Shown here: positions 23,794 through 32,686 of the stretch, piece after piece
Position numbering within the stretch: the first letter of the stretch is position 1
How the letters are laid out: each line of letters opens with the position of its first letter
Source: CAYFJO01 sp964343305
GTDB taxonomy: Bacteria; Planctomycetota; Planctomycetia; Pirellulales; Pirellulaceae
NCBI GenBank assembly: GCA_964343305.1
Contig: CAYFJO010000027.1
Coordinates: forward strand, 1 to 49,252
Direction of reading: 5' to 3'
Length of the DNA: 49,252 nt
Notes under the pieces: model-generated
The model's database searches: none
The model's input: the letters and a program-made list of their open reading frames with translations, nothing else
What the model was told of the DNA's origin: nothing
Program-made: the position numbers and the translations under genes

Positions 23794-25344
23794 ATGAAAA
23801 AACTGGTCATCCTGGGCTTCGTTCTGTCCTTGATTCCGTCTCTGTTGTGTGCTGCCGATCTCGAAGCGACCACGCGTCAGATGGCGAGGCCTGTGTTGAT
23901 TCGCAACGAACACAACTCGTTGTTGCGGCTGACGATTGATGCCAAAAGACCATTCGTCCAGATCAACTCGATCACCATCGGACTGGACGGCGCATCCGAG
24001 TTCGAATCATTGCAGTTTTATGTCACCGGCAGCGAATCAAGCCTTTCCAGTGAAAAACCATTCGGCGATCGAATGCGACCAGCAAAGTCCGTCGTATTCA
24101 AAGGCCACGTGCGTTTGAACGCCGGCACGAATCACTTTTGGTTGTCTTGTCGGATGAAACGCGACGCAGATTTGCTGGCGAAGGTCGATGTGGCGGTGAC
24201 AGCGGTTGAAACGGACGCGGGCAAGGTCGTGCCGCGCGATGAATCAGCGAAACTTCGCAAACGAATCGGGATCGCTTTGCGCCGGCATTCGGATGATTCC
24301 GTGCACACGTATCGCATTGCAGCGCTTGCGACTACCCCAAAAGGAACACTGCTTTGCGTCTACGACATGCGGCGACGAATGGGCAAGGATTTGCAGGAAG
24401 ACATTGATATCGGTTTGTTGCGCAGCACGGACGGTGGACGATCGTGGGGCGCGCAAAAAGTCATCATGGATATGGGTGAATATGGTGGCCTGCCGCAGGA
24501 ACAAAACGGTGTCAGTGATCCGGGGATAATCGTCGATCCGGAAACGGGCGACGTTTTTTGCTTCGCAGTCTGGACGCACGGCAAACCTGGTACGCATCAA
24601 TGGAACAAAGGCGGTTCGGAGCCAGGACACGAGATTGGCAAAAGTTCGCAGTTCATGATGGTCCGCTCGAGCGACGATGGTATGACCTGGTTAAAGCCCG
24701 AAAACATGACGCGACAGTGGAAAGATCCGAAGTGGATTCTGTACGCACCGTCGCCACAACAGGGAATCGCCTTGAAGGACGGCACGCTAGTCATGCCCAC
24801 GCAAGGCCGCGATGCTGAAGACAGACATTTCTCCAACTTGCTCGTCAGCCGCGACCACGGCAAGAACTGGATGGTCAGCCCCGCTGCATCGTACGGCAAC
24901 ACCGAGTGCCAGGCCGTTCAGTTATCCGATGGCTCGATCATGCTAAACTGCCGCACCGAGAGTCCGACGAAGTTCCGCACGGTGGTCGTGACCAAAGACG
25001 TCGGCCAAACCTGGAAGCCGCACGAGACCAACCGCAAAGGGCTGATCGAGCCGAACTGCAACGGCAGCACGTATCGGTTTGAGTACGACGGCGGAAAGAA
25101 GTCTGTGCTGCTGTTCGCCAATCCGCACTCACAAGAAGGCCGCACGCATCACAGCATTCAAGTCAGTTTCGACGAAGGAAGAACATGGCCAGTGGAGAAT
25201 CGCCTGCTTTTGGACGAAGGCCGCGGAGCTGGCTATCCAAGTTTGAGCCGCGTTGACGAAAAACACATCGGCATCGTTTACGAAGGAAGCGGTTCGCACT
25301 TGGTGTTCGAGAAGATCTCGATTGACGAACTCTTGCGTCGATGA
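23794..25344 (+). CDS. Secreted sialidase (BNR/Asp-box neuraminidase family)
   Basis: A 516-aa exported exo-sialidase-like enzyme. The ATG at 23794 follows CGGAG and opens a clear signal peptide (KLVILGFVLSLIPSLLCAA); the ATG at 23755 would add 13 basic residues and is less likely. An N-terminal beta domain (about 25-150) matches the BNR-associated sialidase N-terminal module. The propeller begins at HTYRIAALATTPKG, equivalent to the RIP/FRIP Arg motif, and carries Asp boxes STDGGRSW, SSDDGMTW, SRDHGKNW, TKDVGQTW and SFDEGRTW. Further Arg candidates for the triad are in LNCRTESP, and Tyr/Glu candidates in RGAGYPSLSRV. It would release terminal sialic acid from glycoconjugates. No sialic-acid uptake or catabolism genes appear nearby. 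Confidence 0.9.
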   Translation: MKKLVILGFVLSLIPSLLCAADLEATTRQMARPVLIRNEHNSLLRLTIDAKRPFVQINSITIGLDGASEFESLQFYVTGSESSLSSEKPFGDRMRPAKSVVFKGHVRLNAGTNHFWLSCRMKRDADLLAKVDVAVTAVETDAGKVVPRDESAKLRKRIGIALRRHSDDSVHTYRIAALATTPKGTLLCVYDMRRRMGKDLQEDIDIGLLRSTDGGRSWGAQKVIMDMGEYGGLPQEQNGVSDPGIIVDPETGDVFCFAVWTHGKPGTHQWNKGGSEPGHEIGKSSQFMMVRSSDDGMTWLKPENMTRQWKDPKWILYAPSPQQGIALKDGTLVMPTQGRDAEDRHFSNLLVSRDHGKNWMVSPAASYGNTECQAVQLSDGSIMLNCRTESPTKFRTVVVTKDVGQTWKPHETNRKGLIEPNCNGSTYRFEYDGGKKSVLLFANPHSQEGRTHHSIQVSFDEGRTWPVENRLLLDEGRGAGYPSLSRVDEKHIGIVYEGSGSHLVFEKISIDELLRR

Positions 25345-25395
25345 TTCTGAAAGTGAATTGTGTGCCACTGGCTCGTGCCTTGGAAGCACTGCACT

Positions 25396-26001
25396 CTACT
25401 CATCGGCCAGCTCCACGCGCAATCGCCGCAGCACGCGATACTTCGCCTGGCGTACGGCCTTGTTTGTCATGCCAAGGTCGTCGGCGATGATGTCGGTTCG
25501 ATGTCCTTCGACGGCCGAACGCCAGAATGCTCGCCAAGTGTTCGCTTCAAACTCGGTTTGAATGATTGTCACCGCGCGTTGGACGAGGCTCCGCTCGACA
25601 TCGAATCCCGCTGAGATCAAGTCATACGATTCTTCACTCAACACATCGACGGCTTGTTGCATCTGAATCTGGGCATCGGTTCCACCTGCTGCATGAGCAC
25701 GGTCTTTGTGGCGGCGGAAGAAATCGCCCAATTTGTTCCGCGTGATTTGCCACAACCAGCCACGAAATGTATTGCCTTCGTGACCATGTTGAAACGAGTC
25801 GATGCGGCCAGCCACCGTGCGAAAAACTTCTTGGCCAATGTCCGCCGCGTCGTCGTCACGCAAACCGACGCGGCGTGCCCAGCGATAGATCAGTGGGCCG
25901 TAGAGCTTGGCCATTCGCTCCCACGCCTGAGAATCTTGTGCGCGGATGCCTGCGACTAACGTAGGCGAAGTGATAGATTGGCTGCGTGAGGTATTCTTCA
26001 T
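25396..26001 (-). CDS. ECF-family RNA polymerase sigma factor (orphan)
   Basis: A 201-aa ECF sigma factor on the minus strand. Region 2: LYGPLIYRWARRVGLRDDDA with core-binding DIGQEVFRTVAGRI, and region 2.4 near FRGWLWQITRNKLGDFFRR. Region 4 helix-turn-helix: DIIADDLGMTNKAVRQAKYR. The sequence style (WARRxGLxxxDAADIxQEVF) is that of the large planctomycete ECF groups normally encoded beside a Ser/Thr kinase or zinc-finger protein. Here no such partner adjoins: the downstream side runs into the converging sialidase (51 bp between stops) and the upstream side into a divergent redox gene. The divergent arrangement means its promoter shares the region with the 26277 gene. Confidence 0.92.
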   Translation of the reverse strand: MKNTSRSQSITSPTLVAGIRAQDSQAWERMAKLYGPLIYRWARRVGLRDDDAADIGQEVFRTVAGRIDSFQHGHEGNTFRGWLWQITRNKLGDFFRRHKDRAHAAGGTDAQIQMQQAVDVLSEESYDLISAGFDVERSLVQRAVTIIQTEFEANTWRAFWRSAVEGHRTDIIADDLGMTNKAVRQAKYRVLRRLRVELADE

Positions 26002-26131
26002 TGGAATGCCAAATAATCCACGGAAGAATCGCCGGGAAATTGTATCAACGCGTCAGTCAGCGCACAATAAGAACATGCGGCGAAACATGGCCACGAACAT
26101 TCTGGGTAGTGTCCTCAGTGTGTTGCTCACC

Positions 26132-26165
26132 AGACTTCCCAAGTTTTCCGAGACTTCGGAAGTCT
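26132..26165. repeat. Palindromic repeat, imperfect copy
   Basis: A 34-bp near-palindrome (AGACTTCCCAAGTTT, loop TCCG, AGACTTCGGAAGTCT) with two arm mismatches. A perfect copy occurs at 30367-30400, and similarity continues for about ten bases to the right (ACA(A)CTCAAAAT). It sits upstream of the 1271-aa redox gene. Confidence 0.8.
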
Positions 26166-26276
26166 ACACTCAAAATTAGTGCACCACCATTTTCTGCCGA
26201 TTCTTGTCAGTCGGCGAGGCAGGAAGTATAGTCGTCGGTTTGCGGATAGAACCATCACCATCAGGAATCGCTCGAT

Positions 26277-29200
26277 ATGCTCAACAACTCATTTCGAATC
26301 GTTGCTCTTCTTCTATTCGGCCTGATTCTGCAACTGGCCAGCGACTCGTCGTTCTATCCTGTTGCGGCTCAAAATCAACCAGCCAAAAAGAAGCAGCGAA
26401 AAAAGAACAAGCCAGGATCGAACGACGCCAAAAACACTACGACTGGCAGGCCCGATCCGCCGCGCAACCCTGAGTATGCCAAGTATGGAATCTATGCCCA
26501 ATCCGCGCCGCGCGCGAAGGCAACCGATCCTGTCGAAACAAAACTCCCGCTCGTGCTGAACAAGGGCGACCACATCGCGCTGATCGGCAACACCTTATTT
26601 GACCGCGCCCAGGATTTCGCCTATTTCGAAACGTTGCTTCATCAGCGATATCCAAATCACAACCTGGTCATCAGAACGCTCGCTTGGTCGGCGGACACAC
26701 CCGATCTTCAACCTCGCCCAGCGAATTTCGCCGACGTCGAACAACACCTCGCGCACGAACAGGCGGACGTCATTTTCGCCGCGTTCGGGTTCAACGAGTC
26801 GTTCGCTGGCGAAGCTGGCATTCCGGCGTTTCGCAAGTCGCTGTCCGAATATGTCGCGCGACTCAAAAGACAAGCGTTCAACGGCGAGAGCGGCCCGCGC
26901 ATCGTGTTAGTTTCGCCGATCGCGAATGAAAATGTCAAAGGCGTGCCGGCGGGCGACATGAATAATGCGCGAATAAAAGCCTACACTGCGGTCGTCAAAC
27001 AAGTCGCTGGCGAACAAAAGGTTGGATTTGCCGACGTGTATACTCCAACACTCGCAGCGATGTCCGACTCGGGCGACTTGACGTTCAACGGCGCCCATCT
27101 GGTCGACGCTGGCTACGCTGTCTTTGCCAGCGCACTTTACAAAGAAGTCTTTGGCGAAACCGCGCCGCTGGCTAACGACACAATTCGCCAGAACATCGTC
27201 GACAAAAACCGGCAGTACTTCCGCCGCTATCGTCCGGTCAACACGTTTTATTACACCGGCTCGCGAAACAAGAGTTACGGCTATCTCGATTTTCTGCCGG
27301 CGATGAAAAACTTCGAGATCATGACCACCAACCGCGACGCGCGCACATGGGCGCTGGCCCAAGGCAAAAAGGTTCCGCCCAAGGTCGACGATTCCAACGT
27401 CCCGCCGCTGCCCGAGACGAAAGAAAACCGAGGTGCCAATCGCTGGATCTCGGCGGCCGACGAATTGAAAGAATTCACGATCGACAAACGTTTCGAAGTC
27501 AATCTGTTCGCGGGCGAAGAAGAATTCCCAGACATCGCCGCGCCAATCCAAATGCGTTGGGATGCGAAAGGCCGGCTGTGGGTCAGTTGCTCGACGACCT
27601 ATCCGCATGTCTATCCTGGCAACGAGCCAAACGACAAACTCGTCATCCTTGAAGACACGGACAACGACGGCAAGGCGGACAAGTCGACCGTCTTTGCCGA
27701 TGACTTGCACATCCCACTGTCGTTCGAATTCGGCAACGGCGGCGTGTACGTCTCGGAAGAACCCGACATGACGTTCCTCAAAGACACCGACGGCGACGGC
27801 AAGGCAGACTTTCGGGAAAAAGTGCTCAGCGGTTTTGGTTGCGAAGATTCGCACCATGCGTTGCACGATTTCGCTTGGACACCCGATGGCGATTTGATCT
27901 TCCGCGACTCGATCTTCCTGCACACGCAAGTCGAAACACCTTACGGCCCCGTGCGGCAACAAAACAGTGGCTGGTTCCGCTACGAACCAAAGATTCATCG
28001 ACTTACCAGCTTCGGCACTTACCACAGCACCAATCCGTGGGGCGTCACGTTTGACGATTGGGGCCAGCACATCGCCAGCCATCCGATCTACGCGTCAGCA
28101 TTTCATTCGCTCGATCCGCCGTATCCGCAACAACATCCCAAACCTGACGGACTTCGCGCCTATTCTGGAACATGCGGCCAAGAGTTTGTCGACTTCGCGA
28201 CGTTCCCCGACGAAATGCAAGGCAACTTCATCAAAGTTCGTTACAAGCCAACGAATCGTGTCGAGATCCACAAGTGGAAAGAAACGGAATTCGGCTACGA
28301 TGAAGAGTACGTCAGCGATTTGATCTTCTCGTCAAACCTGAGTTTCATTCCGGTCGACATCCGCTACGGCCCGCGCGGCGCGATGTATGTTTGCGACTGG
28401 TACAACCCGATCAAAGGGCACGCACAATACTCGTTGCGTGATGAGCGACGCGATCGGCACTCTGGCCGCATCTGGCGAATCACCACGAAAGAAAAAACAC
28501 TTCAAGACCCGCCCAAGATCGCCGACGCCCCGATTGCCGATTTGCTCGACATTCTGAAACGCCCCGAATACCGCTACCGCTACTGGGCGAAACGCGAGCT
28601 TCGTGAACGCAATGCGGGCGAAATCGAAGCAGCGCTAGACAAATGGGTTGCATCGCTCGACAAGACCGACAAACGTTTTCGCCATCATCAGATGGAAGCG
28701 ATCTGGATGTACCGCAACGTCAACGCCGTTCGTCCAAAACTGCTGCGAAGCGTACTTCGGTCCGACAATCATCTCGCTCGCGCCGCGGCAACGACTCAGT
28801 TGCGATACTGGCACTCGGACATGCGAGACGCCATCGATTGGCTCCGCAAGTCCGCGAACGATTCCAACAGCATCGTCCGCATGGAAGCGGCCATCGCGGC
28901 CAGTTACTTTGGCACGCAAGAGGCCCTCGACGCGATGCTCGATATCGGACGTTATCCGCGCAAAGGCCACCTTGCCTACACCTTCGCCTGTGCTCTCGGC
29001 TCACACACGTTGCGGCCGCTCTGGGAAGGCAACGCCGAATACGCTCACATTCCACGTATCCTGAAGGACGCCAGCCGAGCCCAACAAATCGCCGAGCCCA
29101 CGCCATCTGCTAGCGAAGCCGAATTCGATACCCAAAAGAATCTCAAGGTTGTCAAAATTGGTTGCCTGCCCGAACGCATGCGATACACGGTCAATCAGTT

Positions 29201-30092
29201 CGTCACGTTGACTGACCAACCCGTGAAGCTTGTCTTCTCAAACGCTGACGCAACGGACCACAACCTCGTGATCGTCCGGCCCAACGTCCTTGAAGAAGTC
29301 GGCATGGCGGCCAACGACATGGCCAAAGATCCGGCCAACGCGAATTCGGATTTCATTCCCAAATCAAAAATGGGTCTGATCCTCGACCACTCGCCAATGA
29401 TCGGACCGACGCGTAAGTCGAAGATCCACGTCATGCGATTCAACGCGCCAACCGAGCCGGGCATTTATCCTTATGTCTGCACCTTCCCAGGCCACTGGGT
29501 CATCATGACGGGCGAGATGATCGTGGTTGACGATTTGAAAGACGTCGACAAACTGCTCGCCTCACGCAAGCGGCCGACGTTTGTCAAAGAATGGTCGATG
29601 GCCGACCTCGCAAGAGATGCCACGAACCTCGGCGACCGCAACCTCATGCGAGGCATGAAAGCCTTCATGACCGCCCGCTGCGACCAATGCCACGCGGTCA
29701 ACGGCCACGGAGCGAAACTCGCTCCCGATCTAACCAAGGTCACCAAGGATTTCAAAGGCGAAAAACTCTTGCAACAGATTCTCGAACCGTCGAGCAAGTT
29801 GAACGAAAAGTATCGCGCGTATCAGATCTTCATCGACGACGGCAGAATCGTTACGGGAACGATCCTCAAAGAAGACGGCAAGTCAGTTCACGTAATTCCA
29901 AACTTACTCACGCCGCAAGTCGTCTCGGTCATTCCCAAAAAGAAGATTGAAGAAAAGATCGCGTCCAAAGTCTCCTCAATGCCACAGGGAATGGTTAACA
30001 TGCTGACCAAGGAAGAGATTCTCGACCTGCTGGCGTATCTCGAAGCGGGCGGCTACAAAGTGCCCGGGCATTTGAAAAAGGGACATCATTAA
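26277..30092 (+). CDS. PVC-type fusion: SGNH-like, dehydrogenase propeller, HEAT, azurin-like, cytochrome c
   Basis: A 1271-aa exported protein with five recognisable modules. After the signal peptide and a Lys-rich linker comes an SGNH-like domain (about 95-295) whose block I reads IALIGNTLF, with Thr where the nucleophile Ser would be; its block V is LTFNGAHLVDAGY. A PVC-type membrane-bound dehydrogenase propeller follows (about 400-740; Ca-like loops DTDNDGKADKS and DTDGDGKADFR). Then HEAT-like helices (about 760-935) and a cupredoxin domain (about 950-1085) with the azurin ligand spacing: His in ATDHNLVI, and Cys, His, Met in VCTFPGHWVIM. Last is a class-I cytochrome c (about 1120-1265, RCDQCHAVNGHG, distal Met candidates after QGM). 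Electrons can be pictured passing from propeller to copper to haem inside one chain. The substrate is unknown. Confidence 0.92.
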   Translation: MLNNSFRIVALLLFGLILQLASDSSFYPVAAQNQPAKKKQRKKNKPGSNDAKNTTTGRPDPPRNPEYAKYGIYAQSAPRAKATDPVETKLPLVLNKGDHIALIGNTLFDRAQDFAYFETLLHQRYPNHNLVIRTLAWSADTPDLQPRPANFADVEQHLAHEQADVIFAAFGFNESFAGEAGIPAFRKSLSEYVARLKRQAFNGESGPRIVLVSPIANENVKGVPAGDMNNARIKAYTAVVKQVAGEQKVGFADVYTPTLAAMSDSGDLTFNGAHLVDAGYAVFASALYKEVFGETAPLANDTIRQNIVDKNRQYFRRYRPVNTFYYTGSRNKSYGYLDFLPAMKNFEIMTTNRDARTWALAQGKKVPPKVDDSNVPPLPETKENRGANRWISAADELKEFTIDKRFEVNLFAGEEEFPDIAAPIQMRWDAKGRLWVSCSTTYPHVYPGNEPNDKLVILEDTDNDGKADKSTVFADDLHIPLSFEFGNGGVYVSEEPDMTFLKDTDGDGKADFREKVLSGFGCEDSHHALHDFAWTPDGDLIFRDSIFLHTQVETPYGPVRQQNSGWFRYEPKIHRLTSFGTYHSTNPWGVTFDDWGQHIASHPIYASAFHSLDPPYPQQHPKPDGLRAYSGTCGQEFVDFATFPDEMQGNFIKVRYKPTNRVEIHKWKETEFGYDEEYVSDLIFSSNLSFIPVDIRYGPRGAMYVCDWYNPIKGHAQYSLRDERRDRHSGRIWRITTKEKTLQDPPKIADAPIADLLDILKRPEYRYRYWAKRELRERNAGEIEAALDKWVASLDKTDKRFRHHQMEAIWMYRNVNAVRPKLLRSVLRSDNHLARAAATTQLRYWHSDMRDAIDWLRKSANDSNSIVRMEAAIAASYFGTQEALDAMLDIGRYPRKGHLAYTFACALGSHTLRPLWEGNAEYAHIPRILKDASRAQQIAEPTPSASEAEFDTQKNLKVVKIGCLPERMRYTVNQFVTLTDQPVKLVFSNADATDHNLVIVRPNVLEEVGMAANDMAKDPANANSDFIPKSKMGLILDHSPMIGPTRKSKIHVMRFNAPTEPGIYPYVCTFPGHWVIMTGEMIVVDDLKDVDKLLASRKRPTFVKEWSMADLARDATNLGDRNLMRGMKAFMTARCDQCHAVNGHGAKLAPDLTKVTKDFKGEKLLQQILEPSSKLNEKYRAYQIFIDDGRIVTGTILKEDGKSVHVIPNLLTPQVVSVIPKKKIEEKIASKVSSMPQGMVNMLTKEEILDLLAYLEAGGYKVPGHLKKGHH

Positions 30093-30132
30093 TCGTAGGC
30101 CGAAACGAACTCTGCGCAGTTCCGGCACATGT

Positions 30133-30201
30133 TATAGAGCAGACGCATAAATTGGCGAACGTCTCGTAGTGTACGCTACGAATTTATGCGTCTGCTCTAT
30201 A
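30133..30201. repeat. Perfect 21-bp inverted repeat with structured loop
   Basis: The arms at 30133-30153 (TATAGAGCAGACGCATAAAT plus T) and 30181-30201 are exact reverse complements over 21 bp. The 27-bp loop holds a second small stem (CGTAG/CTACG). It lies 40 bp after the redox gene stop. It could end transcription by structure, but the absence of a T-tract argues for a mobile palindromic element. Confidence 0.85.
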
Positions 30202-30366
30202 GGGATTGCTTGGCGGCCTCGCAAACGGATCGCTCGTGCGATGAGGTCGCGGTCCAGCGCCAAAGGGCCCGCCAAACGTGTCGACCGGAGCGGACGAGCG
30301 TGCGCCTTTGCTGCCTGCGTTTCTTCTTCGTCGACTTTGTCAATCCGCCGCTGTATGGCCCGAACC

Positions 30367-30400
30367 AGACTTCCGAAGTTTTCCGAAACTTCGGAAGTCT
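30367..30400. repeat. Palindromic repeat, perfect copy
   Basis: AGACTTCCGAAGTTT, loop TCCG, AAACTTCGGAAGTCT: 15-bp arms without mismatch. Second copy of the element at 26132-26165 and in the same orientation by its right-hand flank (ACAACTCAAAAT). Confidence 0.85.
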
Positions 30401-30517
30401 ACAACTCAAAATGAGGACACCACTCCGCGGGCAACGAGGGTGGTGGTCGTTCCAAGCAAGCGAGTCTAAAATCGATGTTTTGACCTACAATCTTTTGATT
30501 TTACATTGGACCATCAA

Positions 30518-32227
30518 ATGACCGAGCAACTGAACCGATTTAGCCGCCGCATCACACAACCCAAGAGTCAGGGCGCTTCACAGGCGATGCTCTACGGCAC
30601 GGGCATGACTGACGAGGACATGGACAAGGCGCAGGTCGGCATCGCCAGCGTTTGGTATGAAGGCAATACCTGCAACATGCACTTGCTCGACCTGGCCGCC
30701 AAGGTGAAGGAGGGGATCGTCGCTGCCGGGCTGGTTGGGATGCGATTCAACACCATTGGTGTCAGCGACGGCATCTCGATGGGCACGGAAGGCATGAGCT
30801 ATTCGCTGCAGTCACGCGATTTGATTGCCGACTCGATCGAGACGGTGATGGGCGGGCACTGGTACGACGGTTTGATTACGCTGCCCGGCTGCGACAAAAA
30901 CATGCCGGGCTGTGTGATGGCGATGGGTCGCGTCAACCGGCCGTCGATCATGGTTTACGGCGGGACGATCAAACCCGGTTGCACGGCGTTTCGCAACAAC
31001 GCGGCTGAAAACGAACAGACGCCCCGCGATATCGTCTCGGCGTTCCAATCGTACGGCGAATATCTGGCCGAAGCGATCACCGAAGAGCAGCGGCAAGAAA
31101 TCGTTAAGAAAAGTTGCCCCGGAGCCGGAGCGTGCGGCGGCATGTACACGGCCAACACGATGGCCAGCGCGATCGAAGCCCTCGGCATGTCGCTGCCGTA
31201 CAGTTCATCGGCGCCGGCCGAGTATCCCGAAAAGCTCGACGAATGCGTGCGGGCCGGTGATGCGATTCACGTGCTGCTCGAGCGCGACATCAAGCCCACC
31301 GACATCATGACTCGCGAGGCGTTCGAGAACGCGATGGTCGTGGTGATGGCTTTGGGCGGATCGACCAACGCGGTGCTGCACCTGATAGCGATGGCCCGCA
31401 GCGTCGACGTGCCGCTGACGATCGACGATTTTCAAGCCACGAGTGACCGCGTGCCGTACATTGCCGACTTGAAACCGAGCGGCCGGTTTGTCATGGAAGA
31501 TCTGCACAACGTCGGCGGCACGCCCGCGGTGATGAAGCTGCTGCTGGAGCGCGGTCTGCTCAACGGCGACTGCCTCACTGTGACCGGCAAAACGATCGCC
31601 GAAAACATCGAGCCGCTGCCTGGCCTGGCCGAAGGACAAGAGATCGTGCAAACCGACCCGGCCAAACCGATCAAAGCCAGCGGCCACATCCGCATCCTCA
31701 AAGGCAAACTGGCCCCCGCAGGCGCGGTCGCCAAGATCACCGGCAAGGAAGGCTTGGTATTCACCGGCCCGGCCAACGTGTTCGATTCGGAAGAAGACAT
31801 GCTGGGGGCGCTAGAGCAAAACAAAATCAACAAAGGCGACGTGATCATCATCCGCTACGAAGGCCCCAAGGGCGGCCCCGGCATGCCGGAAATGTTGACG
31901 CCCACCTCGGCCATCATGGGAGCCGGCCTGGGCAGCGACGTGGCGTTGATGACCGACGGCCGCTTCTCCGGCGGCTCCCACGGTTTCATCGTCGGCCACA
32001 TCACCCCCGAAGCCCAAGAAGGCGGCCCGCTGGCCTTGGTCCAAAACGGCGACCAAATCACCGTCGACGCCGAACAAAACCGCATCGACGTCGCGGTGAG
32101 CGAAGAAGATCTACAAGCCCGCCGAGAACAATGGACCGCCCCACCCTACAAAGCCCAACGCGGGACGCTGTACAAGTATATCAAGAATGTAAAGTCGGCA
32201 TCGGAAGGTTGCGTGACGGATGAGTAA
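30518..32227 (+). CDS. ilvD: Dihydroxy-acid dehydratase
   Basis: A 569-aa cytoplasmic enzyme that dehydrates 2,3-dihydroxy-isovalerate and its methylvalerate homologue to the 2-oxo acids, the shared step of valine, leucine and isoleucine synthesis. Length and motifs fit the IlvD/Edd family: GNTCNMH, LITLPGCDKNMPGC and GAGACGGMYTANTM supply the iron-sulfur cluster cysteines, and MTDGRFSGGSHGFIVGHI is the family's C-terminal signature. The start is the ATG at 30518; the TTG four codons upstream is unlikely. The gene is monocistronic. Its DNA is visibly more GC-rich, with more C/G-ending codons, than the genes on either side, as expected for a well-expressed core gene. No leader peptide or T-box is visible upstream. 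Confidence 0.96.
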   Translation: MTEQLNRFSRRITQPKSQGASQAMLYGTGMTDEDMDKAQVGIASVWYEGNTCNMHLLDLAAKVKEGIVAAGLVGMRFNTIGVSDGISMGTEGMSYSLQSRDLIADSIETVMGGHWYDGLITLPGCDKNMPGCVMAMGRVNRPSIMVYGGTIKPGCTAFRNNAAENEQTPRDIVSAFQSYGEYLAEAITEEQRQEIVKKSCPGAGACGGMYTANTMASAIEALGMSLPYSSSAPAEYPEKLDECVRAGDAIHVLLERDIKPTDIMTREAFENAMVVVMALGGSTNAVLHLIAMARSVDVPLTIDDFQATSDRVPYIADLKPSGRFVMEDLHNVGGTPAVMKLLLERGLLNGDCLTVTGKTIAENIEPLPGLAEGQEIVQTDPAKPIKASGHIRILKGKLAPAGAVAKITGKEGLVFTGPANVFDSEEDMLGALEQNKINKGDVIIIRYEGPKGGPGMPEMLTPTSAIMGAGLGSDVALMTDGRFSGGSHGFIVGHITPEAQEGGPLALVQNGDQITVDAEQNRIDVAVSEEDLQARREQWTAPPYKAQRGTLYKYIKNVKSASEGCVTDE

Positions 32228-32275
32228 TCGAAAGTCATGGTTTGAAAGTGCCGCAGAGTTGTGCGAGGAGACAAA

Positions 32276-32686
32276 ATGAGCTGGCGAAGGTTTCATTTCG
32301 TCGATAGCAAGTCCAAGAAATTCTGGAGCATAATGCTCGACGATAATTCTCACACCGTACGTTACGGAAGAATCGGAACGAACGGGCAAACCAAAACGAA
32401 AGAGTTCGCTGCTGATGAGAAAGCAAAAGACGCATATGAGAAACTCGTAGCAGACAAGGTCAAGAAGGGTTACGTTGAGGTTAGTGCGATTCGTGACATT
32501 GTCGAAGGGCCATGCGGGGTCGAAGCGATCGTCTACGGTGAATTGTTTGGTGTCGATGTCCCCGTTAGGTTCGACGAAGGTGCCGATGCTGGCTATGCGC
32601 AAAAGTGCGCCGACTATCTAAATGCGCTATCAAATGATGTCGTAGTAAGTATGGCTCTGAACTTGTGGCGTACTCGATCTATTTGA
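32276..32686 (+). CDS. WGR-domain protein, C-terminus replaced (truncated)
   Basis: A 136-aa frame whose start at 32276 has a strong ribosome binding site (GAGGAG). The WGR-type domain is clear at about 1-75: RRFHFVDSKSKKFWSIML, VRYGRIGTNGQTKTKEF and EKLVADKVKKGYVEV. The part after it (VDVPVRFDEGADAGYAQKCA, DYLNALSND) resembles longer planctomycete WGR proteins, which continue much further. Here the last dozen residues (SMALNLWRTRSI) are an out-of-frame reading of transposase DNA, so the gene was cut at about 32645. WGR domains bind nucleic acid or act with PARP-like enzymes in other systems; no role can be assigned here. The truncated product might still fold. Confidence 0.75.
   Translation: MSWRRFHFVDSKSKKFWSIMLDDNSHTVRYGRIGTNGQTKTKEFAADEKAKDAYEKLVADKVKKGYVEVSAIRDIVEGPCGVEAIVYGELFGVDVPVRFDEGADAGYAQKCADYLNALSNDVVVSMALNLWRTRSI

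Larger units (their letters stand above)
30093..30517. other. Intergenic region with two palindromic elements upstream of ilvD
   Basis: About 425 bp. It contains a long inverted repeat (30133-30201), a perfect 34-bp palindrome (30367-30400) and a smaller GAACT/AGTTC stem near 30107. The open frames here are Arg/Ser/Cys-rich and not credible as genes. The ilvD promoter should lie at its right end. Confidence 0.6.

Noticed and set aside
26907..28082. Long minus-strand frame (391 codons) inside the redox fusion gene
   Set aside because: Antisense to the propeller domain; composition (Val/Asp/Arg/Phe alternation) is typical of codon-position mirroring.
30169..30521. Plus-strand frames before ilvD
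   Set aside because: They run through two palindromic repeats and are Arg/Ser/Cys-rich; no start signal or family.
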